Made by a program: the position numbers and the translations under genes
Notes under the pieces: model-generated
What the model was told of the DNA's origin: nothing
Databases searched by the model: none
What the model saw: the letters and a program-made list of their open reading frames with translations, nothing else
Shown here: positions 1 through 12,187 of the stretch, in pieces
Numbering within the stretch: the first letter of the stretch is position 1
Layout of the letters: each line of letters starts with the position of its first letter
DNA from: Diprion similis
Lineage: Eukaryota > Arthropoda > Insecta > Hymenoptera > Diprionidae
DNA: 64,000 nucleotides
Assembly (NCBI RefSeq): GCF_021155765.1
Contig: NC_060112.1
Span: 1,054,001-1,118,000, forward strand
Direction: 5' to 3'

Positions 1-1165
1 AATCATAGAAGAGTCAACCATCCTTTTAAAGGATCCAGCTTCCGTGCTTTCAATCATACGGATACCTTTCAATTGGTTACAACCCAGATTTGATCTTTAA
101 AATGTCTCCGGAGTTCCCTCTGTGTACGTGTGCTTGGAGATCGAAGGGAAATATCAGACCATTCGTTTTTCATTTAATACGAATTTTGATAATAACCTGT
201 TCAGATATTATCATATGCGGTGTACGCATAATATATTGTGTCATATAACTTACTATTTCCCACTGATTTATGAAAGATTCGGTATACAGATACGATCGGA
301 AATGATGCGGAGAAAGAATCAAGAAGATATACTATTAAAAAATGAAATAAAAGATTAATTTTTAAACATTGAATCAGTGATATGAGTTAGGTTTGATGCA
401 AGTCACAACTAGAGCCTTGTTTTAAATAACGGATGCGAAAACTGCGTACCTAAAATTTAATTAAAAAATATCTTGATAATCAGAGTGATGCTATTATTCA
501 TTCAATATTTATATATTAAAAGTTGATGGTTTTCAATGTTTCACTTGATCATCACAGGTCAATTATTTACAGGCCATATTAACTATCACTAATTCATATT
601 GCCCTTGAAAAAATTACACGCGTCGTTGAAATCAGAGCTTAATTGTTTTGAGAATCGGTAGCTTCAATACTATGCGAAATTCATCACAACCTGTAAAAAC
701 TCCCAACTGACCTCCGGTATATACAATATTGTACGTTCTACCGTTTGTACAAGTCCCTCCATTATCCTTGATGCTTACTCTGTTATATACTTAAAAATAT
801 TATCAACCACCACGAGACAAGTTTGTCCATTTCACATGAATTTGTGTTATTGCCGTATCGGAACAGGATCAACTGACGGATCAAAAAAGATTTTGATAAT
901 CAGTTGGCTTTTTGTAGGTACCTTCTCGCCGACTGATGTCGCCAACATCACAACCATATCGAACCTCCGGTCTGTAGTTAAAATCGTGATTCACTTTGTA
1001 ATGTGTGTGTGTGTGTGTATGTGTGTAAAAGTAAAACCTATCTTTCAAACTAAAAACACAACCTTAAGTTTTATATTCACAATGATTCACTGAGTTCACT
1101 TTCTTTCGTTAACTTCTTACACTCAAATTTGACATATTCACAAGAGGTAACAGGGGAAGTAGGGG
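1..1165. other. Sin3A 3' flank, no supported gene
   Basis: AT-rich sequence downstream of the Sin3A stop, presumably including its 3' UTR. I see no canonical AATAAA signal on the minus strand close to the stop. A short (TG)n tract lies near 1002-1024. Open frames at 122-358 and 836-1093 have low-complexity composition and no recognisable domain. Confidence 0.6.
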
Positions 1166-3349
1166 CTACGCACACTGTTCCGTTGAGGAATCAGACTTCA
1201 ATCGTTCGATTCGATATCGATTGTACTGGCGATAGGGAGAACGAGATTGATCGTTATCGGTAACTACTCGCGTCCTGTGGGGTATTAGATTTTCGTAACG
1301 ACCCATTAGCCAGTCCTGGCACAAACGGTGCTGCGTATCTGCGACATTTTGCGTCGCCCACTTTGCAAGCCACTGATGAAACTTAGAGTTCAGGTGTTTC
1401 GTCACCGCCGGATGACACTGAAATTACAATGCAATTTTATACTAATTAAGGCATTCTGCAAAACTATTAGTCCAATTAAATTACCCAATATGAAAACCTT
1501 ACCTGTCTAGCTCTCGTGAAGGAATTTGGCTTATAGAGGAAAGCCTCTTTGCTTGCAACATAGAGCATCCGGTAACTGTTCGGGTTAAATCTGCACTGCG
1601 TACTGTCGTTATTGATTATGTCACCAGTGTCGCTTGCCTCAGTTATTCTTAACGGTGCTGGCCGTTCCAAAAGTCCAGAAGATGTTTCAAGTGATTTGTC
1701 AGTAGATGTTATTCTAGGTAAAGTGTTTAGTATTTTTAATTCAATATATTTCCTTGCCATATTGTGGGATATACGCGTACGGAAACTTACTCTGGTGTTT
1801 TGTCAGAATGAACAGTATTCAATGATGGCGACCGAGCCATCCTCGATGCACGTTTTCGCCACTCTCTGACATTACGGTAGAGGAATACGGGCTTGCGACC
1901 TGCCAAACGCCTGTCAAATGAGCTCCAACCGCTTCCATCCATCTACAACAATCACAGTTTAATATTAACTTACTGTGAATCATTGGAATGATGTTGAATC
2001 TAATGGAGTATCTAGGAAGTTGAATTTTTTCAGGCTAATGTAGTGACATTTCATTCGTAAAAACTTTCAATTAGAGGTAAATTGTTCTGGCAAAAATAGT
2101 AGATTTTCACAACTTTTCGTTCGTTATTCAACCTGTCTAGGCAAATTAACAAAATTTTTTCTCTAACTTGCAGCTACACGAAAAATACGCACATGCACAC
2201 GCATTCACGCACCAATAGTGGTTCTCGTCATAGATGGATTTTGTTCGATCTTTGAAACAAGTATCATCAAATACTTCTTCATTTTTGATGCATTAAAGCT
2301 TAGCTATTATATCATTTTTTTTAAATATATTAATATGTTATCTAAGCACTAACGAAGTCAATGTTCTTCTTTCTACAAATCTTTTTACAAACGACTGCTC
2401 AAGAGATTTTTTTTTATAAAACTGGACATAATTCATTATTCGAACTTGACGTATGAATTCTTCTGAATTAAAGTTAGAAAGAATTTTCACTTAGATGTCT
2501 GGTAATTAGATGTGATGCGTCAACTTCTTTTCAACTTTTGCAATCTTATTTGAAATCGAATTGAATTCGAATCTTAATTAAATTTGGCGATACTAGAAGA
2601 TATGGGAGAAAGAGTTGTATGCATTTCTTAAATCAAGACTCAATGTAGTCATTGGAAAAAAAAATGCAAAACCAAAAAACGGAATATTAAGATCCCTACT
2701 CAGATTGCGGTACAAAAAGTGGAGAATCTTATCCAATTGAAAATTCGATGGTAAAGTGGTGAACACAGGATAAACATAATTTTCTTAAACGTAACAATGT
2801 AAAAATTATAATAAACCATTACAACGCTGCTAATGTAACTTAGGCATACTAATTAAAAAAATTTATCAACTCTCCTGCCAGATCCAATGATTTTTCAATA
2901 AAATAATCAACATTCATTGAATGTGGCACAAAGGTGTGTTAGAAAAGAGATATATTATTCTCTCTGTACGTTGGTTTTCCAAAAAAGATACGTACGTCAA
3001 TCGATATGAACTGGTTTTGAATGAATAAAGCGGGGATAAAATGTATTAAGCCAAAATCAAATTGTTGAAGAATGACTCCGCTACGAAGAAAGACCTGAGA
3101 TTGTGATAGAAAGCGAAAGGTAAGAACTCAAGATACCATTACATTTATAGCAATACAGTTTTTTTTAGAACTGGTGCCAAAAGTATGTCTGCTGATCAAG
3201 ATAAGAAATTGGTAAACTTAAAAGTAGTAAGAAAGAAAGTAAAAAAACGTAATTTTTTTGGAGACAAACTGATAATTTAGTGGTACAAAAATGATAGACG
3301 ATCATGTTTAAAAGCATTGTTCATGTATTTCAATATCTCTCTCTTCTAT

Positions 3350-3383
<34 letters not shown>

Positions 3384-6300
3384 TATACATATATATAAAT
3401 TTGATTTATATACATGTATATACACACACACTCCATATATAATTTATAGTTACAAAATATATATCTTATCATATGTTTCAAGATTAAAATTCATCATATA
3501 AAGGGTTTGGGAGATAAAAGTTGGGAAACAGAAAACGGGGGATGGGAGAGGGAATGACAAGGGAACTACATTCGCACTGATCTTACTGGACTCGAGTTGA
3601 AATTAAATTATGATGTTGCGGCGATCAAATCTTTGGTTACAACCGAGTAGTACGTATCCTACAAATGCGGATGTGCGATTCGACGAAGGGTCGCGTGCAT
3701 AAGTGATGAAGACAAGTTGATTTTTAATTCTTCAAACTTATATTAAAAGATCGCTAGATTAAAATAATGCTAGTGGCATGTTAGATAATAAATATGGAGA
3801 AAATAGTCATCTGTATTTTCATATAATACGATGACAATTCTCTGATTGATATTCAGTCGATATGTGATCACAGGTATGACATCAGACCGCGAGAGAAGAG
3901 TGAGATTTTTTTAAAGATGTCAAAAATTTTCTGCACACACATTTGAGGAAGATGGTTTTGAACCAAAGTTTTGAATCAATAGCCGTTAACGAGTCAGCAC
4001 ATATAAGGTGGTCTAGTCGTTACAATGAAACCTTTAGGAAGCTCTCCGAGTTAGTAATACTATTCATGGGATGACGCGTGATGCGAAACCTGCAAGCTAG
4101 CGAATTCACTTCTTCGGCAAGATCTAATTCTGAAAGACGGTAGCCATGTTGCAGGATAACTGTCAGGGGACAAGTAGTGAATTTTAAATTAAAAATATAC
4201 GAGATGAACCAGCGAAATCTCTCTACCTTAAAATTATCGCTACACATCACACAAAGCATGTGTTTCGCTTTCTTTTTTCTCCACAATTTCTATGAAAAGC
4301 TCCACTTAAGCATTAGAAAATCGAAAATTTTGTTTGCTTTCTGTAGTCCGGATTGGAATAGTAAAGAAATTTCGAAAAATCCAAGCTACGCTAGGGTTTT
4401 AGCCACTTAATTATTGGAGTCCAAATTTCGATGTTTCACAACATTTACAAAAATTTTCTGCTCACTTTCTTCTCTCACGCGCAATGTAAGAGAATTAAAT
4501 TTTTGACTTATTATTTGTTTATTAGTTCTCGTAGTGAATAAATTAGTACAGTTCTTTAAATTCAAAGGCATCTCTATTAATTCCAAAAGGCTTCACCGAT
4601 CTATCTCATGAGAGTGACAAGAATTACTTCACAAATTAACACTACTGCTATCTTAAATAACGTATCAAAATCTATGTACAATTTTTTTATGGTGCAATAT
4701 TTACAATTTTTCTTAATTTCTTCGTTTTCCTTTTTTCTTTCCTTCAAAGATTTTGGACAAACGACGATAGTACTTTTTGGTCACCAGGCATCTTGCCATT
4801 AGGACGTCACTGGATTGTTATTATCATTATAATTATTATATGCTTTTCTCAGGATAATATTAAAAAAATTGTCTATCACAAATATTGTATACAAACATTT
4901 TTATACAACGAATAATAATTTATTGCAAAAGTGAAAGTTAGCTGTCAGCCCATTATTCACTCAAATGTCGTTGAAACGAATATCAAATCACCATACATGG
5001 GGTTGTGTGATTACTTATCGATTTTAGCACCCATAAGTGAGACGAGACACGTACACGGAGCCTACGAGATTTCATTTCAGACTATCATTTCCTTCACCAT
5101 TTACGATTAAAATTAACCCTTTGAAAGCAACGGTTAGCATCATGTCATATCGCATATACATAAAAATCATACCGGGAAACTCACATTGCCACAAAGTTTT
5201 GAAAACAGTGTACCAAAGAATGATCCTGTCTCATACGACAAATTAGAAAACCAGTTACTCGAATATGAACAACGTTACGAAGTAATGATGTTATTTTTAC
5301 ATGAAACTCAAATGAAAATGAGAAACTTATGGTATTCGTTCACGATCGGTTTCGGTAATTTGACGTTGTACAAGTATTTTGGAAAATTTTATACTAAATC
5401 ATCACTAATCGCAGTCTGTGGACACATTTGAAAAGAAAGAAAAGTCATTAGTTACGTACACAGGTACATTTTTAATATATTAGTGTCATTCATGTAGGAA
5501 GTTTTGCTATACCATCAATAATCCAATCGTGGTATACTTTTTGCACAAAAGAAACCATGGATATAAACGCCTTTGTTTGTATGCAGTTGTTGTCGACTCT
5601 GCTGCATTTCATTAGCTTAAACCAGTGGTATATAACGACAAATGCTACATTAAATCTATGATAATTACTGAACGGTATGTCATCGCCAGATTTAGCCAAC
5701 GACATTCGGAACAATAGCAAACGCAGATTAAATTGCGAGTAAAATTGAAGATCCATCTTGCTAGGCAGCTATATTCAAGTGAATTAATTGAATTGTAACT
5801 ACGAACTCCGTCTGAGCTATCGCAAGGGACATTGACAGTTCTTTCATTCTTTAGATTGTGCAAATCTTGTTCAAGTGTAGTGAGAATCAACTTTCGTATA
5901 GAAATAATGAAATTGATATATGTTTTCTGTATTTGACTGTAAAAATATGAAGACACATCGTGACGATAAGCTTGTTAGTGCGTTGTTAAGCTTACACCGA
6001 ATGAAAATATGTGCCAATTTGAGTTTCGATCGTGCAAAAGTACCATGTGACTGAATTATCGTTGTACAGATATAATGTGCCGCTGTTTGAATGGCAATCC
6101 TGCATGTCGAAACGACAAACGACGAAGCCGAAGTTCCAGACGATACTTTGATTTGACTTGGATGAATATCGATCATCCTTCCCAGCAGTTTGACACAGAA
6201 ATTATTCAGGGTGCCCGAATGAATGCAAACTACAATGTCAGCAATTTTTTATGATTATGGGTGTGGTCCTATACCTTCTTGTTAATATCAGCGTTCTTGC

Positions 6301-9300
6301 GCTTTCTGCCCCTGCCCCCCCTTCCTGCCTGGTCGCTACTCACAGGATGATTGGCTGCCGCGTCGTTGTCTACAGAGGCAGGAATGTCCTTTGGACTTGT
6401 CTGGCCAAGAGGAGCAGAGTACCTCTCCACGTAGGTCGACCATTTTTCCACCGAACTTATACCCTCTCTCTGCCGTTCCCTTTCGCTCTCTCTGTCCCTG
6501 CATCCGCCCTCCGCCGTATCTTCACTTTCAGTGTCTAGCAGCTCCATTGTTATTTTGCAGTCTTTTTTGTACTGCAATAAGTTAACAGAAACACGGTGAC
6601 GACAATTAAAACCACATTCGGTTATAATTTTATATGAGCTTCATTTAATATTTGGGTGTACGCTGCGCTCCATGCACAACTCTTGGAGGTTCTAATACAT
6701 TGTCAGATTTGAAATTACGGTACACCCTGACATGCTTTACGACCGTGAATTACATGTATTTCACACTTGCCACGATTTTAATCATATTGCAGATTTCATG
6801 TTGAAACGTATAGAGAAATTTTGTCATATCGATAGAGTAGCCTCAACTAGACCGTAATGATTGTAAGAGAGTTCTCGAAAAAAGGACCGGTGAATGAAAC
6901 TTGAAATCAAATAACAGAATAAAATAAAGCAAATAAGCAAATCAAAAAACTACTTACAATATGTATTTTGAAACAATTCTCATCAGTCATAGCTCTCTCT
7001 GCTTTACGCTGGTAGGCAGTTTCTGCTCCTAGCCTCATGTAGGCTGTAGCACACAAACCACCCGCTCCGTTACTTTCCTTTGGCTGCCTTTGCTCTCGTT
7101 GGAACAATTCCATGCACTGCTGACACGTTGGATCGGAAACCAAATGCTGCAACTAAACCAATGAGAAATGGTTTTAAACATCGTAAAAATATTGTCGACA
7201 TGAAAGATGCGAAAATTTCGTCATTCATTTTACGTGTATTGAATACTTGTGATGTGATATTGTTCAGTATTTAATTCAGTAATTAGAATTTATGTTAACG
7301 TACTTGTCTTACAGCATATGTGACCACCTTATCCAGGGTAAAAGCAATATACGCGTGGATCCCGAACATTTCACGTAGCGTATCTTCGTACGCCGTGCTT
7401 TCCATGTTGCCATCTAAAACATTCTTCACCATGTCCAAGAACGCTGGATAATAATCCTCTATTTCTATTTCATCTGCAGCAAAAGAGAAAAAAAAAAGGT
7501 TACATATGTACAAAATGTTCTGCTATTGATACAGATACAAATGTGCGGAAAATCGACGAGATTACACACTTTTTGGTTTTAATCTCAACGCAACGGCTGT
7601 GCTCTCCTTCCGTTGTTGTTTGTATCTAGATTCTTCTTCAGCCAAGGCTACCGCTCTTTCGTACATCTTTGTTAACCTCTCGCACAGAATTTGATGTAAC
7701 CTCAGAAAAAGGTACCAGTTGTTACTGCCCATGAACAGGGTGTACGCCTCTTCGGGATCGGCGGATAAGGCATGGGAGGGAGGTTTTAGATCTGGATCAG
7801 TTTTCACGTGTGTGGAAGAAAAGTTGGGTGAAGCCGCTGCTTTGTTTCTACTTCCGTGAAGACCACCAGATGTTATCGTCAATGACGATATATGAGAGCT
7901 GCTACACGCAGGTGAGTCTATGTCCTCTTTGTCATCTGTAAATTTAAACATAAAATTTATGCAGACGAAACAATGGCGAGGGAGAGATGCTTTTAATTTC
8001 GTCGAGCTTAGATCAAAGACTGAACTTACCATCTTCGTCGCGTTCGTCGTCGCTCAGTTCTTGTCGTGGATGAAAAAATAGGTCAGGGATAAAGTGCTTC
8101 AGAAGCAACTTTATCTGTTGCTTGTCTTCCTTGTGAATAGCTGTCTGTCTCTTCACGTGATGAATTAGGAGATTGGCTGCGTCGTCGAGTACGGATTTGT
8201 CTTTATACGCCAGCACCATATGCGGACCACCTCCCCCTTGTCCCTCTGCATTACTGTCGTCTGCTTGCTCATGCCTCTGTTAAATTTCAAAATTTATCAG
8301 GTGAAGCAGTATAGCGTTGGTGTCAAGACATGTAGAATTCTGGAACAATTGACCTTACCTCGTCGTAAAGTGTTTCAATTTCATTGAAGAGACTTTTCGA
8401 CCTGAGCGCCTTGACGTCATTTTGTTTGAAATTTATACACTGGTGATCCAAGGATTTCAAATAGTACTTTTCGTTTTGTTCTCTCCATATTTTATTGAAC
8501 CCTTTTTGCGCTTCTCTCCATTCCTCCTCCTTGCTTTTAAGCCTCCTAAGGACGACCGGCACCGCAACGACAGGATTTTTCTTCAACCCGTCTATAATGT
8601 CCGCAGCCTTGTCACCGTATATCCTCCTTAGAGCTCTCTGGTGTATTGTCGGTGAACAGCCTCCCAGACAATCATCTAATCTGAATTTTTGTATCTCCTC
8701 TGAGCTCATTCTATTCATTTTCTTGTGCACACCTTCCAGGACTCGAATCGTCGCTGCGTTTGTTTCTATAACACCGTCCAGCTCGAACCGTTCGTCTTCA
8801 CAGCGGTATATGAACTCTTCGTATTGCGTTTTCCTACAGAATTGACAATTTCATAAAGTATGCTCATATTTGAAACGGATAATTAAAATAAAATTGTGTT
8901 TCGGTGTAGTAACTTCTTTCTCACCTTGAAGTAACAAAGGTACTGTCCTCAGACCATGTTGGGAAAGATACCCACGTATCGTTTAGCACCTCTTTACATA
9001 GTTGCGTCCTACCGGTACATTTAGGCTGAACGTACGATTTAGGTAACGCACAATAGGATGCACCGAGCCGTTTGCAGGTGGAGTAATCTATTTCCATAGC
9101 CAAATCTCCTTGGGGACGGTCTTGGTGACTTCTGACGACATTGTTAGGAAGCGTTTCGACGTTCAAACCACCGGTTGTAGCGGACATAGAACTTGAGGAG
9201 TCTGGAGAGTGACCCAAGAAATCTTTGAACCATCGCAAAAGTTCTGGGAACCTGCCCAAGAATGGTGTTACCAATTGTATGAGTTCTGTCTTGGATACGA

Positions 9301-12167
9301 TTTCTTGATTGAACAGAACCAAACAGCGTAAGAAATTCTCATATACTTCTTGCGATCTCAGGGCCTTGCGCACCTGTGGAACAAATGACATTTTGTTTAG
9401 TTTTCAGTGTATCTCGATTCATCTCAATTGGTAGAGTCCAGCGGTAACCGAAATTAGTCTTTTGTTTCACTAAATAATCTAACTTACTTTATCGAAAAAG
9501 GCATAATCATTGAGGCTGCCATATTTTCCAGCATCGGCGAATGTGACATCTCTGAGCGTGGCCATTTTGTGCTTTTTTGATGGTGGCTGACCGTGTTGAG
9601 TGTGATGCGAATTCCCAGTGGATCCCGATGTTGAAAAGGACGGACTTCTTTTTAGCTGACCGGTACTATGGCCAAACTTCTGACCGCTATTCAAATCCCT
9701 GGTACCCACCCCTCTCTCCCTGTCCCTCTCTCTATGATCTCTGGTGTCTCGTTCTACTCCGCTCAAGCTTCCACTTTCTCTGTGTTCTCTAGGTATGTTC
9801 CCTGAACTGTTGTACAACGCTTTCAATCCTAGGGGTTTCTTAACGATCGCCGAATGATCGTTAACCGCCCCACCTTTGTTACTCTGGAACATAGCAGACT
9901 GGCACCAATTAGAATTAAATGATTTTTTTCTCTGCAAACTAAATGCACATCTTGTCGTGGCTTCATGTCAATCAAATGCACAGGGGAGACCATAACGAAT
10001 AAACTGTATCAAATTTTCCAAATAAATTTAGACACAAAAATCTACCCTCAACTGACAAATAAACACTCACCAGGGCACTTTGTTGGTTCGTAGCATCAGG
10101 CAAAAATTGTCCAAACTCAGCAAGGAGATCTTCTTGATTTTCAAAAAGTTTAGCAACTTGACTGTAGACTTCTGCCTCCGTCAGATGTTTCCCACCTCCT
10201 CCTCCGACAGCTGCTCCTCCTCCGACTACTATATGACCGGATTCTTTCAAGTTACGCTGTTCCTTTTGATAGGTATGCAAAATCTCCAAAAATCGCTTAT
10301 ACTTTTCAGGCTGACCTTGGAATCGATTCTATAAAGAGGTACGCATGTATAAATTCAAGAAACCAACGACACATTTTCTCAACGTTTTTTCAAATAAATC
10401 AACGAATAATGATGATATTTCTACCTTAATCTTATTCACGTAATTGATAGCGTGATTAAATTCCACAGGTTGACTTTGTTGCGTCTGACCACTGTTCGGT
10501 GTACCATCTTGTGCCTGGCTCAAAGCCTGACTGACAGCAGCTTGCGCTTGTGCCGTACTTATGTGCGAATTGTTGTACGATTGGACCGGTGGTGACGACG
10601 GAGCATGAACAGTCAAGCTATTATTTGGAATGTTATTTCCAATGGCGTGGTGTATGCTGCCAGATCTGTAGGATATATAGAACGATACGCGAATGTCGAA
10701 TGTCTGATGAGACGAAAATAAAAAATCATATCTATTCAAATAAAATGCTTTGCTCACCCTTGCATGATTTGTAGGACGGATGGAGCCTTGGCCGGCTGAG
10801 TAGGTGGACTGGCAATGGGTGGCGAACCAACATTGCCCGTGCAATGATGAGATAATGTTGGGGTATGCGTAGCAGTCGGACTAGGCATACTAACCGATAC
10901 TTGGAAAGCGTATCCCTGTTCGTCGGCTTGCACCTCTATTTTATAACCAGGTGGTAAAAACGTATTGAAGCCAACTATGAGCTGGGGATGTCCCTTGAAA
11001 AGATTGCTGACCCTCTTAATAACACCTGGTGTGTCTATGCTCTGGGACTTGAACTCTTTCATGATATCCAAGAAATCATTGTACACCTAGCCAAGAAAGA
11101 ATTACATTTATAAAAGTCCCATTCAATGACAACGTCACAAGGAGAATCATCTCAAAACTGTGTACATCTGACGATCTTTCTTACCTGTGGTTGGTTGTTG
11201 AACTTATATTTGACTTGATCAAGGTAATGCAAAGCGTCTTCGACCTTCAATCTTTGGAACTGTTGTGATCCCGCCCCTCCGCTCAAGCTGCTCCCTGGAG
11301 CTGTGGGTGTAGGCGGTGTCGTGCTACCAGAATGCACCTATAACACAGTTACAAAATATTCTACAAAAATCCAAAGACCGGATAGACTTGAATATACCGT
11401 TTCTAACGAGTTTTGCCACTTATCGCTTTGAGAAATATTTTTAAACCTCGATCTTTAGATCCCTTGTAAGTTGGAAAATATTTGTGTTATAAAGTAAACA
11501 ATAAATACTTGTAGATGTGACGTGCTATGTGAAAAAAAATTCAACACATTAGTTATTAATAGCGTGTTACGCACATAGTTCAAGTGCCTCACTACAGTAC
11601 TCAATTACCAATGCATTGCTACCGCTATCAATTACGTTTCAGGTATAATGATAACTGTTGGACTTGAAAAGAAAAAAAGGGAATACCGATTAGAATTACT
11701 AGGAGGAAAGATACAGATGTTTATGTCAATTGGTGCAAGTTGGATCATTCTGGAAGTACAATTGCATCAATGTACATGAATTTAAAAAGGACATTCTCGG
11801 TTCCGTTACAATGGCAATTATTTCCCTATATCTATTTCCTCCGCAGACTCCCAATTATTGAAACTATCTTTACCTTTACACTGGATGGGGCAGGAGTAGG
11901 CATTACTACGGCTACTGGGTATTGCTGTTGTGCCTGAACGGCGCCAAACTGGATGCTGCCTGGCATCTCCTTGGAAGTTATCGGTCTAATTGGCTGACCA
12001 GGCCCAACTCCGACGGCCAAACCACTGCTAGGACGGTAGTCTATGCTCTCTCCGACTTCTAACCCGCCCCCACCACCTATGCCACCTCCTCCTGTACCTC
12101 CCGATGAATGTTTCAACGCTGCTGCTGCTGCCGATGCTACCTCGTCCACCCCACGAGTACGTTTCAT
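1166..12167 (-). CDS. Sin3A: Paired amphipathic helix co-repressor Sin3A, 16 coding exons
   Basis: Scaffold of the nuclear Sin3/HDAC co-repressor complex; PAH domains bind repressors and the central HID binds the deacetylase. Exons (minus, in order): 12167-11874, 11337-11185, 11086-10758, 10665-10425, 10328-10071, 9931-9488, 9373-8925, 8833-8359, 8276-8030, 7935-7570, 7473-7304, 7152-6958, 6571-6275, 1942-1791, 1713-1503, 1417-1166. All junctions are GT-AG and phases agree, giving 1510 residues. PAH1 lies at about 124-200 ([15 protein letters not shown]), PAH2 at 324-425 ([14 protein letters not shown]), PAH3 at 562-628, the HID from about 666 ([15 protein letters not shown]), and the conserved C-terminal Sin3 domain runs to the end, including ECR-like [15 protein letters not shown] and HQWLAKW. 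The start codon opens with MKR, as in vertebrate SIN3A; the acceptor at 12188 implies an upstream non-coding exon. The exon 6 acceptor could instead lie 24-27 bases further in. Longer than human SIN3A because of Gly/Ser/Pro-rich linkers. Confidence 0.96.
3353..3380. repeat. (AT)n microsatellite
   Basis: Uninterrupted alternating AT tract of about 28 bases, followed by more degenerate ATATAC/ATATAA sequence to about 3470. Intronic. Confidence 0.9.
5134..6176 (+). pseudogene. Decayed membrane-protein-like gene nested in the Sin3A intron
   Basis: Inside the long intron (1943-6274), on the opposite strand to Sin3A, is a series of coding-like segments. The first open stretch (about 5134-5354) includes [16 protein letters not shown] and [14 protein letters not shown] and ends at a possible donor (GTAATT, 5355). 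A possible acceptor near 5500 rejoins the same frame and gives [16 protein letters not shown] and [16 protein letters not shown]. The frame then meets two consecutive stops near 5658-5663 and resumes as [18 protein letters not shown] third piece around 5937-6050 reads [16 protein letters not shown] before more stops. Aromatic/hydrophobic stretches separated by short charged loops resemble a multi-pass receptor, perhaps an insect chemoreceptor, but that family guess is inference only. Stops make an active product unlikely. Confidence 0.35.
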
Positions 12168-12187
12168 CTCAAATCACATTGGAAATG

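Larger units (their letters stand above)
1943..6274 (-). other. Sin3A: Long Sin3A intron 13
   Basis: Donor GTATAG follows codon ...NADINKK at 6275; acceptor TTGTAG precedes ATGGATGG at 1942. It separates the exons that encode the last part of the Sin3 C-terminal domain from the rest of the gene. Contains an (AT)n microsatellite at about 3353-3380, AT-rich filler, and the decayed coding-like segments near 5134-6176. No other supported gene. Confidence 0.8.

Noticed and set aside
6251-6585. Plus-strand frames of 95 and 64 residues
   Set aside because: Antisense shadows of Sin3A exon 13, whose minus-strand frame matches the conserved ELLDTE and WSTYVERY region.
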